NCBI GenBank assembly: GCA_037074705.1
Contig: CM073591.1
Location: 182,305,432 to 182,369,431 of the forward strand
DNA: 64,000 bases
Direction: 5' to 3'
Source: Zhengitettix transpicula
Lineage: Eukaryota > Arthropoda > Insecta > Orthoptera > Tetrigidae
Program-made: the position numbers and the translations under genes
Part shown: in pieces, positions 23,209 through 33,785 of the stretch
Layout: every line of letters starts with the position of its first letter
Position numbering within the stretch: the first letter of the stretch is position 1
The notes under the pieces: generated by a model
Database searches by the model: none
What the model saw: the letters and a program-made list of their open reading frames with translations, nothing else
Told to the model about the DNA's origin: nothing

Positions 23209-23427
23209 CGTGTGTATAGTATATACGTTTATTATTTCAATTTTTTACTTTGAGAAAAATGAGTACATCTTTTCAAGAAATCATTTTCATTGAATAAGAT
23301 CGTGTTTGTTATTATTTGTACGTTAACGTTAGGATTAATATAAAATATTTATGACGGCAGAACGTCTTCAACAAAACAATCAAAGGAGAATGAATTTTAT
23401 TTTAATAAATTAATTATTGACCTTAAA

Positions 23428-23700
23428 CAGACACTTTATTTTTTATTTATATCGCAACGACTTTTCTGTACAAGTTCGTATCTTCTTCGGGTATTATCCA
23501 AATTATTATAACAAACTAGCACTAAAAAAATTAAAACATTAATAATAACGTTTTTGAAAAGGGTTTAGAAGCACACAATTCACTTAACACGTAGCAACAC
23601 TGAATCAGTCTAAATAAATAAAGTGTCTGTATCATGTAAATAATTAATTTACTAATTCAAAAACAGACGTAAAATAATAATCTTATTTAAAGATTACTAT
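23428..23700. mobile_element. Diverged relative of the fold-back element
   Basis: Begins ACAGACACTTTATTTTTTAT and contains the inverted match AAATAAATAAAGTGTCTGT near 23613-23632. On the minus strand near 23455-23500 the order CGAAGAAGATACGAACTTGT then ACAGAAAAGTCGTTGCGAT parallels the hammerhead-like segment at 59 kb, with several core substitutions. The outer ACAGACGTAAAATAATAATC near 23665 matches the family flank. It is strongly decayed. Confidence 0.45.
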
Positions 23701-25374
23701 TTCAATATTTCGTGATCATAGATCTATTTGCAAATATCAACATTTTGTTTTAATAGATAATTTTATCGAATTTCTAGAGCTAGTGATGTAATGGTTATTT
23801 ACGTAGACTTTTAAGTAACGAGTTTGATGTAATTGAAATTTTCACAATTATTAATTAAGGGAAGTTATTGGATCAACCTGTAGTCCAATAAATGGTACCA
23901 ACCTAATATTGTATTATATATCGTATGTTTTATTGGTAAAATAATTCGAATCCATAGGCTGTGTATAAATAAAAACAAATACGTACTGTATTAATATGAA
24001 TAATTAATTATTATCAATAATTTTCGCACTAAATAGGATTTAAACAATGGAGCTAACATTTTATATAACACTTCAGTTCTATCTTACCAGATTATAATGA
24101 AAAAAAAATTGAATGTAGAGATAATATAAATGGAGCTTAATTAAGTCATTGATTTTCTAGTAGAAAAAAGTAAAAAATATCTGTATCTGTATTAGATGAA
24201 GGCTCATTGGATAAATATGAAGCCAATTAACAGACAAAATGAAGTGATAAAATAAATAAAACAGTATATTATTTTAAATTCATTTATCACTCTTTCATTT
24301 TTGACTTAACTGATTGCTATTTGATCTAATTACGAAGAAGGTTCGATACATCTTTAACAGTTATTATTGATATGGAAATATAGGACATATATCTGAAAAT
24401 TTGCACTACATCTTACGATAAGAGATCAAATGAATTTTAAAATACTTAATTTCTTATTTCTTCATAGTTTTTCCTCAGATACTCGGTTTATTTTTTCTTC
24501 ATAACTCGTTAACAGGCGGACTATCATTTACGCAATACTCTGAAAAAAAATTAAATATTTCGTCAGCTTGAAGTGCCATTCTAATGGATACTTGTAGAGA
24601 TATTTTAAACCAAAGTTACAAACTGTATATATCGTTTTCAAATTAAATATATTTCTGAACGCATAACCGATGTAATGGTACACAAAAACGACAAAATATT
24701 AAAAATGTAATGCTCGTCAAATGAGCACGTAAACGATAATGTTAACTCTACCCTTTGAGGAGTAGTGAAGAAAGGAGGGATAGAAGTGTCTGAATATTGA
24801 AATGAAGTTATTACGGTTGCTGCGTATATTTTCAACCAAAATTCATGAATGTGAAAAATTTCAGTTGAATTGTGTAATATTGATTCATTTGGGCATAGAA
24901 ATAAAATTAAATAAAATGGCGTAAAATTTGTATAAATTATTTAAAATATTTTGAATTTTCGTTTTGCAATTTGGAAGCATCTCGTGCCTCAACAACATGG
25001 GGAACCCAAATTAAGATTCTCTGATGGGGCTAATTTTCCTGCCATCATTGAAATGCATTGTCACCTAGTTGCAAGTGAAACGTGAAACACAAACTTTACG
25101 GATGGAGTTTCTTCCAGCAATGATGATTAATATATGAGTATTTTCCTATTGGCTATGGCAGTGTGGTAGATTCTCTCTAGGATATATTACGCTTCCGAAC
25201 ATCACTATCTATTTGGCTGATGTTCGACTACGCCACGAACATTTGCCGTTCATTCATATTACGTTTAGTAACGGGAAGAGTTCTTTGTCTTTGGAGGAGA
25301 GAATGGTTTTGTTTTAGTTCATGTTATTCAGACTTTAGGCTGCATGTTTAATATAATTAGCAGATTGATTGTCA
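23701..25374. other. AT-rich sequence, nothing recognised
   Basis: About 1.7 kb with many stops in all frames and no repeat family recognised. The small minus-strand frame at 24638-24835 has no known motif. Confidence 0.55.
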
Positions 25375-25747
25375 CGCTCGTAGTTGTCGAGTAACGTGAC
25401 AAAACTACTGGTCCTGTTGCCCCCACGCAAACGCTACATTCCTGCAGTTTAACTGCCGCGCCCAGCGCAATCAAGGGGCAATAAATCCTAACTCCATTAC
25501 AGCCGCAGGCCATGTTTATTAAGACCTCACAGCTCGCTAGCAGCTGGTTCATTGGCTCCGATCTTACATACGCACCTTCATCGCTATCGCCACTTAAAAC
25601 ACCATCAGAGGCAAACGGTTTCCTTATTAAACGTAACGTTTGTTGCACCTAGATCAAATTGGTGGATATGTAGTCAGTGATTTAAATTCCTCCGCCACTG
25701 TTGCCGTGTACCAATAGTTTTGTCACATTACTCGATAACTACGAGCG
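25375..25747. mobile_element. MITE-like element with 38-bp terminal inverted repeats
   Basis: Left end 25375-25412 reads CGCTCGTAGTTGTCGAGTAA then CGTGACAAAACTACTGGT. The right end 25710-25747 is its inverted copy with about three or four mismatches (CGCTCGTAGTTATCGAGTAA, TGTGACAAAACTATTGGT). The interior is GC-richer than the flanks and includes GCCGCGCCCAGCGCAATC. The 106-codon minus-strand frame at 25328-25648 overlaps the element, begins outside it and lacks any domain, so I do not call it. No autonomous partner or superfamily was recognised. Confidence 0.75.
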
Positions 25748-25904
25748 ATACCATGAATAGCATAGTTTCCTACGAGCAGGCATCACTTATGGGCCAAAAA
25801 TATCAATATAGCGCTGTATATCTGTTTTACTCTGCGACGGAATTTGGAACAATCAAAATCGAGTATGAATTTGATTGGTAGCATCCTGTCGAACATTAAA
25901 TACA

Positions 25905-26775
25905 TAGATAGATTTATTCTCAACTAGCCCTCTTATAAGAAAATAGGATTCGTCATAAATTTTACATAAGTACATAGATAATAAATAAGCATCTAAATAA
26001 AATAGACAAATTACATATAAAATGAATGAATATTAATAGTAATAATTAATAAGTTACATAAATAAGATCAAATTAATAAGGCACTGTTCACATTTGTACA
26101 CACTTTCTTTCAGATACACGAACACAACACTTATTACTTTCTGACATTCATTCAGGTACGGAGGGATGCTGTCACAGATATTTACTAAAACAGAAAGCAG
26201 AGGCAGGAAAACAGAACCAAAAGGGGAGAACTGGACACACTATTTACATATTTGTTATATATTCGGCAATTTTGTAGACAAGGCAGCGAATGTGAGACCG
26301 ATTCAAAAACTTGTGTACGGAGTAATAAGTTCCATTTACAAGAAAAGTTTTACACTCCTTGACGAATGAGTTATAGTTGTTGATGTTCTTTACATGTTCA
26401 GGAAGGCTGTTAAATAGTGCGATAGCGGAATAATGAACGCTAGACTGGTAGAGACCGAGGCTGAGAACTGAACGGTTCCTCCAGGATTGTCACTGTTACT
26501 TGCATAAAGGTTCATGTTGCGTTTAACAAATTTTAGTACTTTTAATATGTAAGCGCTAGGTAGAGGTAGGATGTGAAGTATTTTGAACAGCGGTCTGCAG
26601 CTTTCTCTAGCATCTGAACCTGAATGGCTCGTTTTTGGAGTTTGAAAACTTCCACACTACGAGAACAATTTCCCCAGTTGGCAATACCGTAACACATATG
26701 TGAATGAAAGTAGGCAAAATAGACTAGTGAAGCAGTTTTCGTATCAACTTGTTGCATCAATGGATAACAAACATT
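25905..26775 (-). mobile_element. LINE, 5'-truncated second copy
   Basis: On the minus strand 26542-26760 encodes QQVDTKTASLVYFAYFHSHM and CYGIANWGNCSRSVEVFKLQ. This is virtually identical to residues 441-480 of the 608-codon ORF at 47609-49435. The frame is broken shortly after (KRAIQVQMLEKAADR). The matching nucleotide sequence continues through the C-terminus and the 3'-untranslated region to a tail at about 25905 (AATAAATCTATCTATG on the minus strand). Only the last third of the element is present. It was probably truncated at insertion, near 26760-26775. Confidence 0.88.
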
Positions 26776-26901
26776 CTGACGGAGCTGAGAGGGAAGGTAA
26801 CGTACCGGTGGAAGACACTTCAGTGACCAGTTATTGGAAACAGAGCTTAAGGGTAGGCGATTGTAATCGCGCGATTATTAAGTTTTCAAAAATGGAACAG
26901 C

Positions 26902-27345
26902 CAAGGAAGTCTGTGAGAACTGGTCGCAGCACGCGCAAGTGGATCCTCCCTGGAGAGATGAAGGAAGCTACCTCCTTTAATGGCTTCTTCTCTCTAGGTT
27001 TGGAAGTAAGGTTCCCACAACCCGATCCATCTGGATCAGTTTTCAGAGATGTATGCACCGGGGTCGCAGACCTTGGGCACACGGTAAGAGTTTCTATTGG
27101 AATAGTTGGCCAGCTGCCTCCCAATCCTGGTCGAGGCATGGAGATAGGAATGCTGCGTCCGCACCCTACTCTCGTCATCGGAAGTAGCAAATTCGCGACC
27201 TGCATGATGCAAGGTTTTCCAAGTTTTTCCCTCCATCACTTTTAGTGTAATTTCCGTGTATGATACTTAAAACTACATCTGTCCCCCCCCAGTTTTAGTC
27301 CCATAAATTACCCTCTCCATAGCCTATGTACACACACATTCACAT
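26902..27345 (+). mobile_element. Palindromic retroposon, diverged (copy I)
   Basis: A full-span but mutated copy beginning CAAGGAAGTCTGTGAGAAC. It includes AAGGTTCCCACAACCCGATC, GGTCGCAGACCTTGGGCACA and CATGATGCAAGG/CCTCCATCA. It ends in a shortened tail region near CATAGCCTATGTACACAC. The hairpin at about 27025-27040 is disrupted (CCGATCCATCTGGATCA, changed to a different palindrome). The open frames at 26700-27245, 26831-27205 and 27036-27239 read through it on both strands and are not conserved as proteins. Confidence 0.75.
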
Positions 27346-28249
27346 GACTTTAAGTTGGAATGTACCCACGTGCGATTAAAAGCCGCAACTTCTCCTAGTG
27401 GCGACGCCATTGTCCTGGAATGAGACATATTTGCCGTATACGAGCGATCATTTCAGTCTACCCTTGAGAGTTGCCTACCTAACGTATTTTATTTCAAACA
27501 GTCCCAACGCCGAATCACGTGACTACGGGATCATAATCACTGTTCTTGATACCGACAGTCTGATTATAGAAATTGATGAAAGAATGACAAATAATAACAA
27601 AAATTGAAGTATTTTCTGTAATTGGAAGGCTATACTTGACGAATTCACGCGGGTTATCACACAGATCTTCATTATTAAGAGTCTTCTTAATCGGGGATTT
27701 CGTTGTCTTTAGATAAAGAGTCCGACGGATTGATTCGCGATATGTAGGAAAGTGAGCAGTTGTGGCTAACGGACATATTAGCAGATTACATATAGAAAGC
27801 CGCATCCATCTCTCACAAAGTCAACGTCGTTGCTATTCTATATAGAAAATTATACTTCTCTAGGTGTTATAGTTTAGGTTTTGCGTTCTAAATCTGAACC
27901 CAGTACTCAAACGTGAGAGAATGGATATAAATATATGTTATTAACATAAACAATTGTACAAATTGAATAAACAATACACATTTCTCAGGTTTCTGTAAGA
28001 ATATAAAATTAAATATTTCAGAAATTTGTAAAAAAAGATGAATGATAAAACACAACTTTTATTACAACTAATTAAACGGTTTTAATAGAATTCAACAACT
28101 AAATACGGTTTTTTATTTCATTCTAATTACTACTAACTGTATTAATTATTAAACCGACGATATATCATCCAATAAATCAGTAAATGGAAATTTAAAGTAT
28201 TGTTAAGTTCAATATTTTCATTTTTAGTGAAATTCTGTATTCAAAATTG
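27346..28249. other. No recognised feature
   Basis: Mixed composition to about 27840, then AT-rich. The frames at 27398-27607 and 27515-27805 overlap on opposite strands and show no motif. Confidence 0.5.
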
Positions 28250-28300
28250 ATACGTCACGTTCCGATTTTGGGACTTCATCAGTTGATATATATACATAAT
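28248..28300 (-). ncRNA. Decayed hammerhead-like motif
   Basis: On the minus strand CAACTGATGAAGTCCC is followed by AAAATCGGAACGTGACGTAT. CTGATGA is the canonical first core strand. The second core strand would be GAAACG but reads GGAACG. ACG-TGA-CGTA would form a 3-bp stem III with a UA cleavage dinucleotide. Stem II is weak. It is likely a degenerate relic from a Penelope-like or other retroelement and is not expected to cleave. Confidence 0.3.
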
Positions 28301-28965
28301 GAGTAAAAATAAATCAAATTTAATAAATATATAGAAATTTAAAAATTTATTTTTGGTGTTATTCAAGTTAAAGTAGGGTTCTGAGAAAGAAACATATTTA
28401 ATATAAAATAAAATAATTTAAATTACTTAAAATGAATTGCATAGAATACAATAAAACTTATATTTGGATATTAATACTAGTAAGAAATTCAAGTTCCAAA
28501 TAAAACATATTCCACGAGATAAAGATTTTAAAATATTTATAAAAGCATGGCGTATCCGCCTTTGCCTGTTAAAGGAGAAATATGATGTAACTACGAATTG
28601 GTGAGAACCTGTTATATTTTTAAGTTTAAAATTAACGTAACACACAAGTAATTATTGGGACTGATTTAAATTAAAAAGGAATACAATTTACCAAATTCAG
28701 TGGACTTAAGTTTAAATAAGACTGTATAATATTTTCAATTCAAATTATTTGTATAATTAATAGAAGTAATATTTCATCTGGTGTATAACATTTCCATGGT
28801 TATTCTTGGAAAATATTTATTTTCTTCATCCAAAATTTTAATATTAATCCAATAAATATTTTTGTAACGGAGGCAAACATGTTTGGAAACCACTGAATGT
28901 TTAAATATCTATTTCATGACGTATTAGTTCATATACTTATTTTGGTTAAGAAATTTGGATGGAAG
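28301..28965. other. AT-rich sequence, nothing recognised
   Basis: No repeat family or gene recognised. Confidence 0.5.
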
Positions 28966-29043
28966 AATGTCGACCGAATCGGGAATCGAACCAGAGGCCT
29001 TTCGCTTACCGGGCGGGTGCTCTGACCACTGAGCTAATCCCTG
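28966..29043 (-). mobile_element. tRNA-derived SINE head
   Basis: On the minus strand there is a perfect A box, TAGCTCAGTGG (29026-29036), and a perfect B box, GGTTCGATTCC (28982-28992), at tRNA spacing. The D-arm pairs GCTC/GAGC. The anticodon-stem region pairs only three base pairs around a loop with GGT at the anticodon position, and the acceptor ends do not pair. It is therefore a tRNA-related SINE head rather than a working tRNA gene. The body continues into AT-rich sequence on the minus strand below 28966 (ATTCTTCCATCCAAATTTC). The tail was not delimited. Confidence 0.7.
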
Positions 29044-29244
29044 CCAACTCCACACCGCCATCCTTTAGACCTCCAAATTTCGGTTGAAACACATTTACTT
29101 CGTGAACACTAGGAAACACATACCCGTCTTGTAGGACATCTAAATTGTGGCTCTTATTAACTAATCATTTCATTATTTTTTTAAATTTACAATTTATAGA
29201 CGCATTAACCTGTTGGTCATTAGCGACTTACATCTGTTATGTTT
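29044..29244. other. Spacer between SINE head and LINE 3' end
   Basis: GC-moderate to 29150, then AT-rich. It may include SINE 5' flank. Nothing else recognised. Confidence 0.4.
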
Positions 29245-29890
29245 TTCATTTAAATTACTTTATATAAATAAGTTTCCATAGTAAATTGTTTAAGGTTGTA
29301 TATGGCTGCTGGTGAGTTGCAGATCTCCATCATTGAATGGGCGGCTATGGTTGATCTTCTTATCTCGCTATATTTGGGGCAGTCAAAGAGGACATGAGGA
29401 GTTGTTGTGGCCTCCTTGCACGAGCTGCATACCGGCTGCGGAGATCTGGAAATCAAGAATGAGTGAATGAAACTGGAGTGCAATGGCTACAACAACCTGT
29501 TGTCTTTGTAGAGCCCTACTCTGCAGTCCCTGCTGGTACAGATTGGCAGGTTACTGCTTCTTCCTTGCTGATCAGCTTCCATCTTCGCTAGAAGATCTGC
29601 CCTGTCGTGTCCTTCTATCTCCTTACGCGCCGGTAGCCGGGCTATAGTGATCTGGTTGCCGTGGATTTTCGCTATATTCTCTCTCATTCGATTTAGGCAA
29701 CCATTCTTGTACACCGTACTGGTTATTCTATGCATTTCCTCCTTGGAGTCTGTTAATATGATGTTGTTGGCGTCCGGTGTTTCCAGACACAGTTCCGTGA
29801 CCATGAAGGTGGCGTATAATTCTGCTGTACTGATCGTTGCATTATGGTTTATAGCCATTTATTTTTCTCTGCCTGTAGTAACTCTTTAAA
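29245..29890 (-). pseudogene. LINE 3' end: RNase H domain and C-terminal CCHC
   Basis: The frame at 29487-29858 reads ISTAELYATFMVTELCLE, IILTDSKEEMHRI and EGHDRADLLAK. These are the E-, D- and HxxAD-type blocks of a LINE-encoded RNase H. The catalytic aspartate sits in TDS and the glutamate in TAELYA. Downstream, after a frame break, 29250-29483 encodes CSSCKEATTTPHVLFDC, a CX2CX7HX4C knuckle like that at the C-terminus of I-, R1- and LOA-type LINE ORF2 proteins. RNase H would remove the RNA strand during second-strand synthesis. The reverse transcriptase and endonuclease are absent. This is a third, distinct LINE family in the window. Confidence 0.75.
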
Positions 29891-30630
29891 AGTAAAACAT
29901 GGAGTAGTAGTTTTTTATTATTTTTATTATTATCCAATTATTATTATATGGTGTATAGTCATACAACAAATCAAACACTAAATTTCATTATATATTTATC
30001 TTTCATGAACGTATTAAATTTAATTTCACATTAAATTATCCCGGTTTAATATAAACTATACTTTACAGTAAGACAAAATACAATAGAAATTCAAACACTT
30101 AAATCTAACAATATAAAAATAACATGAAACTTTACGTCAGTGTTTAGGGCCTTCTCAGCGAGCAGTATATTTTTATAGATTATCGAACGATCTCCTAACC
30201 AAGAATTGCCAGCTTCGAGGCAAATTGGATATGGGTTACAAATTTTAACGATACCGTACTCAGTTGTATGATCCCGGTCGCGCTCCAGCGATGTCCCACT
30301 CCTCCTCTGCTTCTGCGTTCCAGTGTTGGAACAATTCTTACTGGAAGTCACCCTCTCCAGTTCAGACTCCCGATGCACTGCCAAACTCTCAATATCAGGC
30401 ACCACCATAAAGCCAGTAACTTTCACCGGCGAAAACTATTTCATGATAGCTTTAGGCACCACTCCACTGTATCCAACCGTCTCCAATCTTTATCTCCACT
30501 CTCTCTTGGTGGCGGGACTCCACACTTAACACCGCAATGTGGACACTCCAAATCGGGCGGCGAACTGTCTGGATTTTACGACGGCTTATGTGTCTTTGCC
30601 TAAGCTCTACCAAATTCAGGCGAACAGGCG
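29891..30630. other. No recognised feature, GC-richer from 30230
   Basis: Overlapping frames on both strands (30091-30426 minus, 30268-30603 plus, 30323-30529 plus) lack recognisable domains. The GC-richer part could be an old repeat or exon remnant; nothing distinguishes these. Confidence 0.35.
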
Positions 30631-30639
30631 ATCGAAACA

Positions 30640-31645
30640 TTATTTTATGCATAATAATCACGTATTCATTCCCTTATGTGTTATGGCATTGAAAATTGGG
30701 TCAATTGCTCCAGGAGCATTGAAATATTCAAGTTGCAAAATCGTGCCATCATAATACTTTCTAATACAGATAATAAATCCAGTTGTAAACCATTTTACAA
30801 AACTCTGGGAATATTAACTCTTCCCAGCGTGTTTATTCACTAAACTTTAAAGTTTGTTAAGCGGACTATGAATCTTTTTCAAACGATTTCTCTCACGATT
30901 TTTCTCACGATTATGAGACTAGAAATGGCTCAGGTCTAAGATCTGACAAGCATCGCCTTGCTCCCTACCAGAGTAGTATTCATCATTCAGAAATAGTTTT
31001 ATACAATAGTCTTCCTCCAGATGTAAAGAACAATAATAACAACAAGAATAAAAATATTCTACTGAAAGTCGCCAGAGTTTTACTCAGTACAGGAGTTTCT
31101 TGATCGTCCTCCTAATAATTAATTTTTTTAAAAAACTGCAAAAGTGTTCAATGTGTTGCTATTAAAACCACGTATTTCATAACTTGCTTATTCTCTTTTC
31201 GTCTTTTCTGCCCTTTTGTTTGTTTGTTTCATGTACGAGGGCCTGGAGTTTGTAGATTCCTCGTCCCTCTGTTTCGTGAAGTGACTTGTCCGTCGTTTGT
31301 GTTTTCCCCTAGTGTGCGTGTGTCAAGTTTTGTGTTTATTTTAGTGTGATGAGTAAATTCTATATTTTATGATAGTTAATTCTCGAATCATTCATTATTT
31401 ACTAGTGCATATTGAATATTTTTATTAGAACTGTAAATATTATATTATACCATTAGCATAGTTAAAGAATTATTATTTTTCTTATTATTCATATTATTTT
31501 ACTTATATTTGACAGGGAAATTTGTGTTCCCGAATTTTAGTATTTTTTGTTAAATTATTTATAATTGTAGCCTCCAATTCTTATATTATAATTTTATGTA
31601 TTGACGTGTCCTATTTTCTCATACGAGGACTAATGGAATAAAATA
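30640..31645 (+). pseudogene. LINE C-terminus and 3' tail, related to the 608-codon LINE
   Basis: Across frameshifts the translation follows the 608-codon ORF's C-terminus. It reads NWVNCSRSIEIFKLQ, CKPFYKTLGILTLPSVFI, LKFVKRTMNLFQT, LRSDKHRLAPYQSS and LYNSLPPDVKNNNN. The equivalents there are NWGNCSRSVDVFKLQ, CRPLFKRLHILTLPSAYI, LKFVKRNMNLFAS, LRSDKHSLSLYESS and LFNSLPDHVKNINN. It is a different subfamily and decayed. The 3' end near 31600-31645 is GACGTGTCC, a stem-loop, GAGGACTAATGG and an AT-rich tail, as at 3260-3305. Confidence 0.8.
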
Positions 31646-31919
31646 AATCAAATCATCTATTTATGTACAAAAAAGATAATATTTAATAGCGTCGTGTTTT
31701 ATCGCTACATGGTAAAACGATAATTTATTATACACATCTTGGATACAGAGTTGCACAGGAGTTCTGTGAAAAATAAACTTTCGGTGAGACATCCCCTTGA
31801 AAATAATACATATTTCGTAAGAAATATAAAAGTTATAAATAGTGCAGGGTAAAATACGTACTTGTGAATATAATTATAAACTTTGTTTATTAGACGAATT
31901 TCTTTAGTGTTTTGTTATA
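31646..31919. other. AT-rich spacer
   Basis: Nothing recognised. Confidence 0.5.
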
Positions 31920-32190
31920 CCATAATTTGGACTCGAGGCAATTTCCGGCATAGTCCGCAGACGACAGAAATCTTGCTTAGCGTGCTTGTCTGAGGAATGG
32001 TCCCACTGGGAGTCTGCCGAAGCTCTATTTACTGCGGCAGGGACTATAAAGACGGACGCGGCGATAGCGCTGCCATCTTAATAGCGACAGTAGCAGCCCA
32101 ACATATTGGCATCGCCGCCCGATAACAGCCGTCGGGGCGCCGCGACGCACAAATTCACAAACAGGATAGCGTCCTCCACACACAGGGTGT
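31920..32190. promoter_or_regulatory. CpG-rich block
   Basis: Sharp rise in GC and CpG (GACGGACGCGGCGATAGCGC, GCCGTCGGGGCGCCGCGACG) with no open frame of note and no match to repeats here. It ends next to CACAGGGTGTTCAGAAAC, which looks like the end of a DNA transposon but has no partner that I could find. A regulatory role is speculative. Confidence 0.3.
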
Positions 32191-32431
32191 TCAGAAACTA
32201 ACAGCCTTCCTTAATCAAGCACGACTATCTCATAGCATTCTCGGAAGACCATATATGAATGTGACAAACATGCGGGTTTTTATTCCTTATCAAAATATTG
32301 CTGAAAATAAGAACATGACGTCTCAAGCGAGTTTCACGGAGTTCACTAATAGATGAATTATTCTTCGTAATATACATTACCGATTTTTATTAGACATGAA
32401 TATAGTATATGCATTTCCAATGATTTTTTTA
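32191..32431. other. No recognised feature
   Basis: Mixed composition; possibly a transposon interior starting at the CAGGGTGTTC motif. Confidence 0.35.
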
Positions 32432-32717
32432 GGGCAATGAGGGCATGAGGGCATGAGGGCATGAGGATGATCCACATTGGGCAACTCTCCTTTAATAGCA
32501 TAGGAAGGGATTTATAAGGGGGGATGTGGAAGGGTAGAGGAAGGTAGACAAGGGTTAACTAGGGCCCCCGGGCTATATTTTAAGGATCCTACCCATCTTC
32601 GCCTAAAGAAATGCAGGGAAAACCCTAGGAAAACCTGCATCGAGTAGGTCGGGCATTGTGTACTTGTCCCACGCCCTTCCGATAGCGGGAGAGGAGTTTG
32701 CTGTGAAAGTCCCAGCG
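32432..32717 (-). mobile_element. Palindromic retroposon, 5'-truncated, with expanded tail (copy J)
   Basis: The minus-strand copy is missing its first half; it begins near 32717 at the CCTCTCCCGCTATCGG block. Its 3' edge carries four tandem copies of a GGGCATGA octamer (32432-32468), where other copies have a single ACATGAGGGT. This is a local expansion at the element boundary. The retained pair TGCAGGG/CCTGCAT near 32611-32640 is intact. Confidence 0.8.
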
Positions 32718-33785
32718 TTTATAATGGCTTTAATTGACAAAATGGCATGGAGAAAATTACGATTTTTTATAATTAACGACGTTCCATAAATCACTATGAA
32801 AAAATATACAGATAAATTCTCTGGTTCTAAATATCAATAACCTCACATATTGTATCATATTTGGTCTATTCTTGTGTGTCCACATTGTTAACGTATGCTC
32901 AGACCACAATTTGCAGAGAAAGAATGTAACTGATAATTTTGTTTTTAAATTTAACACCGAAAATTTGATTAAGTTTTACTTTACTCAGGTTTTGGCGACA
33001 TTAATGATGATTCGTAGTACAATTAAAAATTTTAGTTCCATATATTTGATATTCAGAATTGTGAAGATGATTACAGTATTTACTAGCGTTTCCCAAAGGC
33101 AAGAAATTTTTAAGCTCAGGGCTTAACTGTGACAAGAAAACTTGCTATGGGTTATTATAGGTTTATATGTGCTTATTTAGCAGAAAAAAGTTAATTGTTC
33201 GTATCTGTTTTGGTGTTCACTTAGTCCGCGCTCCGTGACTGTATCCAGATGTTTGAAATCTTCTCGACACACTTCCAAATTCACTGGATTTATTTATTTA
33301 TCACTTTGCTCTGCTTTTACACTTTTATTCGTACCATTACAATTGTCGCAATGATTAGTGTCAACTGCTTCGCAACTTTACATTAACCTTGTTAATTCAC
33401 CTAGACTCTTCAGGACTTGAAACAAATTATCTTCGCCTTAACAAGAATTTAAAACTTTACTTCCAGCCAATTAACATTTTAGCGTGTTGTACACCCGGAT
33501 CCCACTCTGTGACTGAACGCTCAGCCAGCGTCAACAATATAAATTTATTATTACAATTTTTTTTATGTAATTGAATTTTTCAGAGATTTAACTTATTCTA
33601 CACATTAAACATTCAATAACATAGCCAAATCTTATAATACTGAACAATATTTACTTTTCGATAATTCTGCGTCCTCAGAAGTATTGTCATCTCTATGTGA
33701 AATTCGCGAGTACAAATTTATGTTAATATCAGTTTCCATGTCACAATATGCTTAATGTTATAATTGAAAGGAGCTGTAAAAACCG
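32718..33785. other. No recognised feature
   Basis: AT-rich. Small frames at 32872-33126 and 33389-33574 have no motif. Confidence 0.5.

Noticed and set aside
25328..25648. 106-codon minus-strand frame
   Set aside because: Overlaps the MITE-like element and starts outside it; no domain or codon signature.
26700..27245. 181-codon plus-strand frame
   Set aside because: Begins antisense in a truncated LINE and runs through a retroposon copy; not conserved in other copies of either element.
28966..29043. Functional tRNA gene (GGT anticodon position)
   Set aside because: A and B boxes are perfect, but the acceptor stem does not pair and the anticodon stem has only three pairs; better explained as a SINE head.
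30268..30603. GC-richer overlapping frames, considered as a host exon
   Set aside because: Both strands are open, and there is no recognisable protein motif.
32165..32200. CACAGGGTGTTCAGAAAC and, at about 51895, ACAGGGTGTCGAATTTC as ends of a mariner-like element
   Set aside because: No inverted partner could be found for either, so no element was called.
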